This document shows positions 55,169 through 64,000 of a stretch of DNA of 64,000 bases, in pieces. The translations under genes and the position numbers were made by a program. The stretch is from Rhizomys pruinosus (taxonomy: Eukaryota > Chordata > Mammalia > Rodentia > Spalacidae): positions 6,014,258 to 6,078,257 of the forward strand of contig VZQC01005070.1 in NCBI GenBank assembly GCA_009823505.1, read 5' to 3'. The notes beneath the pieces were generated by a model. It saw only the letters and a list, made by a program, of their open reading frames with translations, did not search any database and was not told where the DNA came from. Each line of letters begins with the position of its first letter. The stretch's first letter is position 1.

Positions 55169-56460
55169 TCCTGCAGGTGAAGACAAAGGTCACTGACTGC
55201 AAGCCATGAATAGCCCTCAGAATTTGATATTGGACTTCTCAGTCTCCAGAACTATGATATTTGGTTTCAAGCCAAGAAGTCAATGGTATTTCAATACAGC
55301 AGCCTCAGGAGAAAAAGGCAGGACTCAGTTTATGAAGGGAGGAGAGCTAGAGAGTAGCAGTAAACCTCATGGTGACTGCAGCCTAATGCTTAGCAGAACT
55401 ATTGCATTTACCTTAATAGACATCAAGAAATTGATTTCCAGATATAGAAAATCCTCAGTATTCTAACAACATTCAACTTAGGAAAAGGAGCAAGTTCCTG
55501 AAACCAGTAATCTAGATGACAAGTAAGCTTTCAAATGTCATGGGGATGGGATGCACATAGCCATGCTGTGTGTGCTTTCACTTCAGAACAACCACATTTA
55601 TGATGTTGGATTTATTCTCTAATTAAAACATTGCTTTGTTCCAAGACACTTTTTTTCATGAAGATGTAAAAGTATTTTGTTTCAGCAACTGAATCTTATG
55701 CTTCATAATTAATAACACAAGCATTGTGGATTTCTCACTTTTGATGCATTATGAAAGTCTTGACAGTTGGAAGAGTCTTCAGAATGCATTGTGTTACTTA
55801 ATTCCTTATTAGGAAACTAGCTTGTTTCCAAGGCATATGTACTTGCTACATTACAATTAGACAGTAAGTTACTTTGACATGGAAACAGGAAAAGTATGTA
55901 CTTATAAATATAAATAAGATCCCAGACAAAAGGGAATTTAAATTATTCCATAACTTATGCGATGATTGAGAATCCTGATCATCATAAGCATAAAACACAA
56001 AAGCAGGCTATGTTCTTCTTCCTTTGATATCTTTATGAACATAATCAAGTCTTTGATAGCCAATATTACGAATATATGACTCATTTTCATTTTTAGTACT
56101 TACATATTCTTAAAATGAAATGTCCCACCATAATTTTGCACAATTTGAATATTGTTAAGAAAATACCAGAACCTGTTTTCTTCAGTAAGAATAATAAAAT
56201 CAGCATAGTTTATAGTTATACATAACTACCTGGAGTAAAATGTTCACGACTGCCTTTTTTCAGCATGCAATCTATGAACATAGGGATATGAGGCAAAAAA
56301 AAAAATCCTGCTCATGATAGATACTCCCCTTAAACTGAAATGCTAGAAATGAAGAAAATAGTTCTCAGGACAAGAGAAATAACCATTGTGTTTCTTGATA
56401 AATTGTCATAGTGTTAAAGTTTAAGGAGCTTAGTTTGTGAGCATTTCTGAGAAACATTAT
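55166..56460. other. Unannotated interval
   Basis: About 1.3 kb without recognised elements. The 86-codon plus frame at 55206-55466 has no motif. Confidence 0.5.
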
Positions 56461-56471
56461 TTCAACCTTTT

Positions 56472-56585
56472 TTTTCTTGTCTTTTTGAGACAGGGTCTCC
56501 CTGTAGCTCTGGCTGTCCTGGAACTCACTCTGTAGACCAGGCTGGCCTTGAGCTCACAGAGATCTGCCTGCCTCTGCCTCCCATG
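56472..56585 (-). mobile_element. B1 SINE, antisense, 5' truncated, with target-site duplication
   Basis: TGAGACAGGGTCTCCCTGTAG, GGCTGTCCTGGAACTCACTC, AGACCAGGCTGGCCTTGAGC, CTGCCTCTGCCTCCC, then it stops short of the AAGTGCTGGGATTAAAGG block. TTTCAACCTTT flanks it at 56461-56471 and 56586-56596. Confidence 0.94.
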
Positions 56586-56639
56586 TTTCAACCTTTATAC
56601 CTTTAAAACAGATTAGTCTCTTTTTTCTCCTACTTACTC

Positions 56640-56785
56640 CAAAAGAAAGAAAAGTATAAAGAGGGGGGTCTAGGAAGAAAACAAGGGAGCAGGAAAAAAG
56701 GGGAAAAAAAGGACAGGAAAGAGAAAGAAAAAATTAGGGAAAGGGAAGAGAGGAAGAGTGAGTAAAGGGAGACAAGAAGGGAAAA
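56640..56785. repeat. Purine-rich low-complexity tract
   Basis: About 145 bp almost all G/A (AAAGAAAGAAAAG, GGGAAAGGGAAGAGAGG). The opposite-strand 74-codon frame of S/F/L is a product of this bias. Confidence 0.9.
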
Positions 56786-56854
56786 GTGGATGACAAAATT
56801 CAGAATGTGGAGGGCTCCGAATACCACGCTTGGGCGTAGTCCCAAAGTACTCAT

Positions 56855-58620
56855 TATACTATTATACTACTACAGAGATACTTACTCATCTCTGTTCACT
56901 ACTGCTATGTTTAGTGTAGCTATGAATTGGAATCAACCAACATGTCCATTAACTGATGAATGGATAATGAAAATGCGGTACACATATACAACGGAATTTT
57001 ATTTAGCTGTAGAGAAAAGTGAAATCATGAAAATTACAGTTAAATGAATATAACTGGAAAAAAAAAAGCTGAGTGAGATTATCCAGGTTCAGAAAAAGAA
57101 ATGTCAAATGTTCCCCTTAATGTGTGGATCCTAGCTTCAAATCCTAATTTTCTGTGATCACCTTGGAGTTCCTGTAATAGCCAGGAAGCTAAAACGAGGC
57201 CATTGGAAAGAGATGGCTGACAAGAGCTAGAGCTAGTAGAACACAGATGAGATACAGTATGGACAGGAAATAGTGCTGGGGGGCATAGAAGTTATGGGTA
57301 AACTGTAGAGATGAACCTGTGGGGGAAGGATAACCAAAGCAGAGAGGTTAGTAAAAAAAATACATGGAAACCCACTATCTTGTAACCAAATTTAAAGGCT
57401 TAATCTGAAATTTTTAAAAAAAAGGGGGTGCTGGAGAGATGGTTCAGCATTTAAGAGCATTGTTGCTGAACCCAGGTTCAGTTCCCTGGACTCACATGCT
57501 GGCTTACAAACCTTTGCCATTCCACTTCCAGGGGATCTGACACCCTCTTTTATATTCTGTGAGCAATGCATGCATGTGGTACACTTACATACATGTAGGC
57601 AAAACACACAAACATATAAAGTAAAAATAAATAAATCTAAAAAGGTATATTAAAAACAGTTTGCAGTGACATGTCTTCTATGATCTGAAGCTGTGAGTTA
57701 TCAAACAAAAACCTCAGTGTTGGGCATAGAATACTTCCTTATGAATTGTTGGTCAGAGAGACCCTAGACGGCCACTCAAAAAACACATTTTTTTGACACT
57801 CCTCTCAGCTGCCTACCAGAATTTGATGGTACATAGTGTAGAGAGATCACGTTGGAAGTGGGCTGAAGATTTCTCTCTGATGGATAGCTTTCACAGTCCC
57901 AAAGGTGCTAGGCAATCTGCTCTGGGACAAAAGGCATCAATGGTCTTAACAACACATCTCTGAATCCAATTATTTGCAGACCAACATTCCACTTGTACAA
58001 CAGTGGCATTATTGTTACTGTTTTGAGACAAGAGCCATGGAAAAAAAATTCATGCCTGTTAGTGTAAACCCGCTCAGAAATTCAGTGCCAGAGAGATTAT
58101 AAGTCCTTGGGGGGAGGGTGGTTACTGGATATTGTTGTCTGTCAAATTGATATAGCATGAAGTGGTCGTTCTGTCTATTTATGTTCATACCCATAGATAT
58201 ATCTTATTCACAGTCTTACTCAGAGAACTCCCTTTCCAGTGAAGAGTGGTGAATCTATAAACTCGTGGCTCTGCTAGGTGCTAAGAATAAGTGACTAATT
58301 AGAGCCTAGCCTTAAACATGATATTTATAAGATCCCTTCTAAGGTTGAGGGAACATTGGAGAAGAGGGTGCTGAAAGAACATAAGGGCCAGAAGATGGGG
58401 AGAAGGATTGCAAAATGTCGTCTGGGCAAGACACAGTCACTACAATCACAAAATCACAGCACTTGTGGATGCCTGCGCTGGATCTACACAAGAATGGCCC
58501 TGTCATTGTCAATGGACCAGAGATGGAGGGGAACTCAGGGGGCCTACTGCTTATGGGCAGACTATTTGTTACTGATAGATTCAGGGAGGAGACTAAGGAT
58601 TACCTGTGAATCCTGAAATA
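56855..58620 (+). mobile_element. Lx-type L1, sense: ORF2 C-terminus and 3' UTR
   Basis: 56880-57047 translates to ORF2 C-terminal sequence (NWNQPTCPLTDEWIMKMRYT, then YTTEFYLAVEKSEIMK). GGTTCAGAAAAAGAAATGTCAAATG and TGTGTGGATCC mark the ORF2 end. 57660-58620 recalls the Lx 3' UTR (GAACATTGGAGAAGAGGGTGC, GCCAGAAGATGGGGAGAAGG). It is interrupted by a B2 at 57426-57647. The 64-86 codon frames at 58356-58616 are 3'-UTR noise. It could be two adjacent old L1s. Confidence 0.78.
57426..57647 (+). mobile_element. B2 SINE, sense, diverged
   Basis: GGTGCTGGAGAGATGGTTCAGC, TTAAGAGCATTG, CCCAGGTTCAGTTCCC, ACTCACATGCTGGC, CCACTTCCAGGGGATCTGACACCCTCTTTT, and (AAATA) tail. Older B2 with changed promoter boxes. 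Confidence 0.92.
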
Positions 58621-58677
58621 TGATTTGGAAATAACATACAGTTTGTCTTCAGATGATGTAATTTTAGTATAGGTGAG

Positions 58678-58808
58678 ACATTATATATATACATATATAT
58701 ACATTAATATATATATACATATATATATGTATATATATAATGTACATATATATACATTAATATATATATACATGTATATTAATGTATATATATGTATATA
58801 TATATATT
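58678..58808. repeat. (TATACA/TA)n AT-rich repeat
   Basis: About 130 bp of alternating purine-pyrimidine TATATACATATATA sequence, strongly self-complementary. Confidence 0.95.
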
Positions 58809-58829
58809 GCTTCAACATACATTGAACAA

Positions 58830-59036
58830 ATACAATTGGAGGGAACAACAACAACAACAAAAGAACTGGAACAAAACTCTGGAAAGACTCAGAAAAAGAT
58901 GCAAGACATATATAACAAAGTGCAGGGACTCAGGTAGGGTGGGGGGCATGGAAAGGGAAGTGACTCTAAATTCTATTGAGAAATGATGTATGATTTATGG
59001 AAGAAGTTTAATAACAATAAAAAATGAAAAACCTCA
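58830..59036 (+). mobile_element. L1 3' end, sense, 5' truncated
   Basis: AGAACTGGAACAAAACTCTGG, GATGCAAGACATATATAAC, a G-rich GGGTGGGGGGCATGG tract, TTGAGAAATGATGTATGATT and AATAACAATAAAAAATG. It matches the ends at 59100-59258 and 61920-62080. Confidence 0.85.
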
Positions 59037-59099
59037 AAAAATCATCATAAGCTAGGTCTCCTGTATCACTTTAAATAAAGTCAAGCATTAACAATAAAA

Positions 59100-59258
59100 A
59101 AAATACTTTGGACTTAGAAAAAGATGCAAGACATGTATAGAAGAGTGCATGAACTCAGTGGGAGGGGGGGCATGGAAAGGGACAAGAGCCTAAATTGGAT
59201 TGAGAAATGATGTATGATGTATGAAAAACTTTGATAACAATAAAAATATATTTAAAAA
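59100..59258 (+). mobile_element. Second L1 3' end, sense
   Basis: TAGAAAAAGATGCAAGACATG, TATAGAAGAGTGCATG, GGGAGGGGGGGCATGG, TGGATTGAGAAATGATGTATG, AATAAAAATA and a short A-run. The 5' UTR of the next L1 starts immediately after it. Confidence 0.85.
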
Positions 59259-59337
59259 AATGACCGACTGCACAGAGCCTAGATGGGGGATTTCCCAGGA
59301 CCACCTGAAGCACAGAGCAGGCTAAACAGGCATATCC

Positions 59338-59394
59338 TCCACCACCCACCCCCACCCCCACCCCCCACCCCACCCCCCACCCCCTGCCAACTGG
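59338..59394 (-). other. C-rich tract (G-runs on minus strand)
   Basis: CCACCCACCCCCACCCCCACC and further runs of 4-6 C. The minus strand could form a G-quadruplex. It lies in the presumed 5' UTR of the sense L1. Confidence 0.8.
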
Positions 59395-59667
59395 AATTGC
59401 TGAGAAGGTGTCCAAGTGATTCTTTGGAGAACCTTCAGAACCGAAAGGGCAGAGTGAGTTAGACTTCCAGTAGAAAGCCTAAAACTTAGACAAGTCAACA
59501 CTCAATAAGCAAGGAGAAAGACCAACCAACCAAACAAACAACAAACAAGCAAACAAGGAAGGCATCTGAAGGAGGCAAGCAAAGCAAGCCTTCAACACAG
59601 TGAAGAGGCATTTGGGATTCACATTGGAATACAGGCAAAGAAAAACCCACATGTCAGGGACACAATG

Positions 59668-60365
59668 AAGGGACAACATGGGAAAGGTGCAGAAATTCCA
59701 CACCAAGCTCTACCAACCCTGTGGGAGATTCCTACCAGTGGGATCACCCTGGGGAAGGCCCAGGAACAGATCTTAGAAGACAATTGCAGACATATTCAAA
59801 GAAATCAAAGACTATAAAGAAAAGTCAGAGAACTACAAAGAGAATAAAAAACTTAGAAGGACCTAGAGAGAGAGACTGACAAACGCCAGAAAGAATGAGA
59901 GGGGGACTGACAAACACCAGAAAGAATGAGAGGGGGAAAATGACAAACTTTGGAAGGAAGTGGAAACACTGAAAAGATCCCATGATGAAATAAAAAAGAA
60001 ACCAACCAGCAAAGAAAAGAGCTATAGGAAGAGATGAGAAGCTCCAAAAAGGAAGTGGAAATACTAAAGAAATCAGAAGATGAGATGAAAAAGGAAATAA
60101 AATATTCACCCAGTCAAGAGGAAAGGAATGGAAAAAGCCTCAGAAGTAGAATGGAGGAAGACAGCCCAAAAAAAAGAAAACAAAAAAAACAGAACAACTA
60201 AAAACCTCAAGTAAAGATTATGAAAAATTGAGAAAGTTACACAAAAGTGGACAACCAGGAATTGCGGGACACTATGACAAGATCAAACCTCTGCATCATA
60301 GGGATAGAGGAAAGGAGAAGAATCGCAAGAGAATGGTATTGATCAGATCTTCCCAGGAAGGATAG
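59668..60365 (+). pseudogene. L1 ORF1, N-terminal and coiled-coil part, broken
   Basis: The frame from ATG at 59668 is open for about 50 codons, then stops near 59818. Downstream sequence translates in shifting frames to lysine/glutamate-rich heptad-like segments, as in the ORF1p coiled coil that drives trimer formation. A 31-bp tandem duplication (59874-59904, 59905-59935) lies in it and shifts the frame. The start choice is tentative. Confidence 0.65.
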
Positions 60366-62096
60366 TACCCCACCTCCCACCTCCCTCTTCTTTTTTTTTT
60401 TTTTTTTTTCGGTTTTATGTTTTGACCTATAGATGCCTAAGTTGTATTACACATACCCATAAACAGGAGCCAGGCATAAGCTTTCATTAAATTTCCTATA
60501 AAACAGCATAATGTATTAATCTGACTGATAGGCATAGGAACTGTGAAAGGATATTTCCCTAACTAGAGCCAAATTCAATAGTAAAGTGTTTATAAGTTGT
60601 GTAATTAAGCCAAATATATTACTACAGGAAAGCTCTGACATCAGCAATGAATTATTCTGCCTAGGATTATGTTGGCTAGGGGTTCAAACCCGCCCCCCCA
60701 AAATTATAAAGGCCTTTTGCCTATAAGTGGGATATATGCAAGGAGAAAGGCATAAATCCCTGTTGTCGAAGACCTTGTAGCATGAAAAATGTTATGAGAC
60801 GTCACTTGCTAGCGTACAACTGGCCTCTGAAAAGGCTAGAGAGCGTTACCAAAGGCACTAAAGCAATACAGCAAAATATTGGTCTCCCTGAGACAAGCAA
60901 GACTCCTCCGTCAAAATCAGCTACACCTCAACAGCCTGGAGATACGTGCAACAGTGGCAGCCAAGTGTCTAAATATATCCAAAATCTATTTGCTATTAGC
61001 TCTCTCTTGGAGGAATATTCACAGCGGATGCCACAAGCTTGTGTCCTCTGTTGGTTGGGCGAATGTTGTGAGCCACATAAGAACTTGTCACCATTTACAG
61101 AGAAACCACGTTTGCAGATTAGCATGCTTATCCAAGCATCTGTGTCTATTGCTCACAGCTTAGCTTGACAACAATAAGTGGTACTGCTTAAATTCTGTAC
61201 ATCCAATAGCTTGTGCTTTGTTAGATATGACTTAAAAGGGTATCACTGGAAAAGATGTCAATCCCTGAAGGGAAAAAACCTGAACAGACTGGAGTCAAAA
61301 TGAAACTTCCAAAGAAATTAGACTGTTTCTTCTCACCCACTTGTGCCCCTTTCCCAAAGCCCAGGGAACAACTGCAGAAGAGGAGGCGTGGTAGATTTGT
61401 AAGGGCTGTGGAGAGATAGGGGTGAATCATGAGACTACAGGAATATAGTCTGGACTCCTGATTGATCAACATGTCTGTGCATACAAGCTTCTCCAACTGG
61501 TCTATGGGAACCTTGGGCTGTTCAAAATTTCGACATAGATACTTGCAAAATGCACCAATTACTTGATTGTATGACATAATGAGTGACATCAATGCTATCT
61601 GCAAACAACTGTGTCATTGTATTGTAGAATCCCATAAAAAATTAATTAATTAATTAAAAAAATAAATAAAAGCCTCCTAATTAAAAAGTCTTGAATTTAC
61701 CTGCATGCAACTTCATTGTTAAAATGTGAATCTCTAAATGTGTTTTGGAATTAACCTATAGTTTATTTTTAGATTTTGTAATTTTGATTTATGTGTGGAG
61801 TGTATATATGCATATTTTGGAATAATATAAAATCAAAGGGACCAAAAAAAGAGAGAGAAAAACCTAGTCAAAAACTGACCAAAGCAGTAAGCTTGTTCAT
61901 CGAAAAGGTTATAAAAGACTGAGGAAAAGACGCAAGACAGGACTTAACATGTATGACAGAATCCATGAGCTCTGGCAGGGGGCGGGGAGGCATGAGAGGT
62001 GTGCATGGAGGGAGGAATGAGTCTAGATTTGATTGAGAAATGTTGTATGAAATGTGCTCAATAAAAATTTTTTTAAAGTCTTGAAAAAAAAAAAAA
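60366..62096 (+). mobile_element. Composite retroelement, copy 3, inserted in L1 ORF1
   Basis: After a pyrimidine run and 18 or so T (60391-60409), the body (about 60420-61600) matches copies 1 and 2, for example CAAGACTCCTCCGTCAAAATC, GGAGGAATATTCACAGCGGATGC, CTTGTGCTTTGTTAGATATG and CCCAGGGAACAACTGCAGAAGAGG. It continues through AT-rich sequence into an L1 3' end (GACAGAATCCATGAGC, GGGGGCGGGGAGG, GATTGAGAAATG, AATAAAAATT) and poly(A) at 62080-62096. A 128-codon frame (60782-61168) lies in the body without known domains. A clean target duplication was not found. Confidence 0.72.
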
Positions 62097-62527
62097 AAAC
62101 AAATACAAGAAGCACAGAGAACTCCAAACAGACAAGATCAGAAAAGAAACTCTCCACACCATATCATAGTTAAAATGCTAGATGCCCAAAACAAAGACAA
62201 AATTCTGAAAGCCACAAGAGAAAAGCAACAAGTTACACATAAGGGGAAACCCACCAGAATTACAACTGACTTCTCAGTGCAAACTATGAAAGCAAGAAGA
62301 ACGTGGAGCAAAGCATTCCCAGTGTTAAAGGATTATAGATGCCAACCCAGGTTACTATACCCAGCAAAAATGTCAATTTATAGTTGAAGGCGAGAGAAAA
62401 ATCTTCCATGAAATAAACAAGATGATAGAATACATGTCAGGAAAACCAACCCCTAAGATGATACTTGAAGCAATTCAAAGGACGGAAGAAAGGAGCAACT
62501 ATCCCCAGGTGCCTAGAAAGAGAAATT
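62097..62527 (+). pseudogene. L1 ORF1, C-terminal part, frameshifted
   Basis: 62175-62374 translates to ORF1p C-terminal domain sequence (ILKATREKQQVTHKGKPTRI, DFSVQTMKARRTW, CQPRLLYPAKMS), the RNA-binding region. After 62374 the reading frame moves by one base to 62374-62527 (EGERKIFHEINK, ending PRKRN stop), so the domain is split over two frames. Confidence 0.9.
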
Positions 62528-62584
62528 AATAAAAGTGTAACTGCAGAAGTATAAATCTAGACCAAAAATGCAAATGGATAATAA

Positions 62585-63980
62585 GGTGGAAGGAAGCAAC
62601 AAACATCTTTTGGTTATAACCTTAAATATTAATGGACTAAACTCCCCAATCAAAAGACATAGACTGGGAGATTGGATTAGGAAACAAAACCCATCTATAT
62701 GCTGTCTACAAGAAACGCATCTTACCTTCAAGAATAGACACCACCTTAAAGTGAAAGGATGGAAAAAAAATATTCCAAGCAAATGGTACCAAAAAGAAAG
62801 CAGGAGTTGCTATTTTAATATCAGACAAAATAGACTTCAAAGTAAAAGAAATCAGTAGAGAAAAAGAAGGCCATTACATTTTTATCAAAGGAACAATTGA
62901 CCACTGAGATTTCATAATCATGAATATATATGCAACAAATTCTGGTGCACCAAACATTACAAAGACAAGTCTCCAGGACCTCGAGGCACAGATTAACCCC
63001 AGTACACTCATAGTAGGAAACTTCAATACCCCACTGAGCCCTTTGGACAGGTCAACAGGACAAAGAATAAACTGAGAGACATCTGAGCTGAAAATGGACC
63101 TCACAGACTTCTACCAAATATTCCACCCTAATACCAGAGAATACACTTTCTACTCAGCACCCCACGGAACATTCTCCAAAACTGACCACATACTGGGACA
63201 CAGAAGAAGCCTCCACAAATACAAAAAGGTTGAAATAATTTCAGGCACTCTATCAGACCACAGTGCAATAAACCTCAATATCAATATCAGGATAAGACCT
63301 ACTATCTATAATAACACATGGTGACTGAACAACACACTCCTGAAGAATGAATGGGTCAAGGAAGAAATAAGGAAAGAAATAAAAACATTCCTGGAATTGA
63401 ATGACAATGATAATACAACACAACAAAACTTATGGGATACTTTAAAAGAAGTCCTAACAGGTATGTTTATAGCCCTGGATGCCTACATCAGAAAAACAGA
63501 AAGAGCAGAAGTGAACGATCTAACACTGCAGCTAAAAACACTTGAGAGACAACAAAAAATGAACCCTAAATACAACAGACAGGAAGAAATAACAAAAAAT
63601 CAGAGCAGAAATCAGTGAAATAGAAACAAAGAAAACAATACAAAAAAAATCAATGAATCCAAGAGTTGGTTCTTTGACAGAATAAACAAGACCTCTAGCC
63701 GAGTTAACCAAAAGAAAAAAAGAAAAAAAGGAACAACTCCAAATCAATAGAATCCATGATGAAACGGAAATACACAACAGATGATGAAACAATCCAGAAA
63801 ATCATATGGGAATATTTCAAAAACCTATACTCTACTAAGTTTGAAAACGTAGGAGAAATGGATGAATATCTGCAATTAGGGGAATCACCAAATCTAAACC
63901 AAGAAGAGATTGACAGCTTAAACAGACCCATTATATATGAAGAAATTGAAGATGTAATAAGAAACCTCCCAACTAAATAA
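62585..63980 (+). pseudogene. L1 ORF2, endonuclease and start of RT region, broken
   Basis: Endonuclease landmarks in order: LNINGLNSPIKRHRL (catalytic Asn), CCLQETH (catalytic Glu), a one-base shift in the A-run at 62763-62770, GVAILISDK-like sequence, VGNFNTPLS at about 63017-63043 where L1 endonucleases normally have Asp at the third position (GDxNTP), TDHILGH and LSDHSAINL (catalytic Asp and His). Stops occur near 62906, 63073 and 63322, and another shift follows 63616. The linker before RT (EIEDVIRNLPTK) is followed by a stop at 63978. Inactive. Confidence 0.92.
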
Positions 63981-64000
63981 AGCCCAGGCTCATATGGTTT

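Larger units (their letters stand above)
59259..64000 (+). mobile_element. Long sense L1: 5' UTR, ORF1, ORF2 (runs off right edge)
   Basis: A 5' UTR-like stretch (59259-59665, with a C-rich tract at 59338-59392), ORF1 in two parts (about 59668-60365 and 62097-62527) split by a composite retroelement, and ORF2 from about 62585 through the endonuclease into the region before reverse transcriptase at the window end. Frameshifts and stops occur throughout, so this copy cannot make ORF1p or ORF2p. It is the most complete L1 in the window and continues beyond 64000. Confidence 0.88.

Noticed and set aside
60782..61168. 128-codon frame in composite copy 3 as a new gene
   Set aside because: The same region in copies 1 and 2 is not open in this frame and the protein has no recognisable domain, so it is treated as element sequence.

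Overview
The window looks like non-coding nuclear DNA from a muroid rodent (mouse, rat, hamster or gerbil relatives). The evidence is the mix of interspersed repeats: B1, B2, B3, B4 and ID SINEs, L1 elements with rodent Lx-type 3' UTRs, MaLR/ERVL-type LTRs and abundant microsatellites. The species cannot be named from sequence alone. The B2 copies carry a CpG-rich consensus with an internal 17-bp tandem duplication that I do not recall from house mouse or rat, which suggests another muroid lineage. I found no convincing host protein-coding exon, tRNA, rRNA, CRISPR array or operon. Every longer open frame I examined is AT-rich chance sequence or lies in a transposable element.

Layout. 1-2.5 kb: poly(A), an antisense B3 and an antisense Lx-type L1 that contains a 91-bp micro-L1. 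2.5-9 kb: mostly unrecognised sequence with a (CT)n tract, one B1 and two B2s. 9-13.3 kb: two antisense L1s in a row (one hit by a solo LTR and a 69-bp micro-L1), an antisense Lx 3' UTR and an ID. 13-24 kb: B2s, B1s, a MaLR LTR and sense and antisense Lx 3'-UTR relics. 23.7-25.3 kb: an unidentified antisense relic. 25.5-26.4 kb: first copy of a composite retroelement. 27-33.7 kb: B1s, a B2, an ERVL-type LTR and an antisense L1 with nested SINE and L1 inserts. 36.2-39.4 kb: a three-layer nest. The outermost layer is Lx, next a short L1 3' end, and inside that a composite element with an inverted 5' segment. 39.5-41.8 kb: a young B2, an LTR fragment and an ERVL-like element missing one LTR. 45.4-48.7 kb: sense Lx 3' UTR, then antisense L1 ORF2. 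51.9-53.9 kb: a complete ERVL-like element with two LTRs. 56.8-64 kb: a sense Lx L1, two L1 3' tails, then a long sense L1 (5' UTR, ORF1, ORF2) running off the right edge, with a third composite copy inside ORF1.

The most unusual material is (i) the composite family that joins an Lx-like body to a younger L1 3' end, present three times; (ii) the 2.25-kb copy whose 24-bp perfect inverted repeat and target-site duplication fit twin-primed L1-type integration; (iii) short ERVL-like elements with a tRNA-Leu-like primer-binding site and no coding capacity; and (iv) the duplicated-core B2 subfamily. None amounts to a new cellular pathway. They are records of retrotransposition, and family names that rest on memory of rodent repeat consensus sequences are marked as such.
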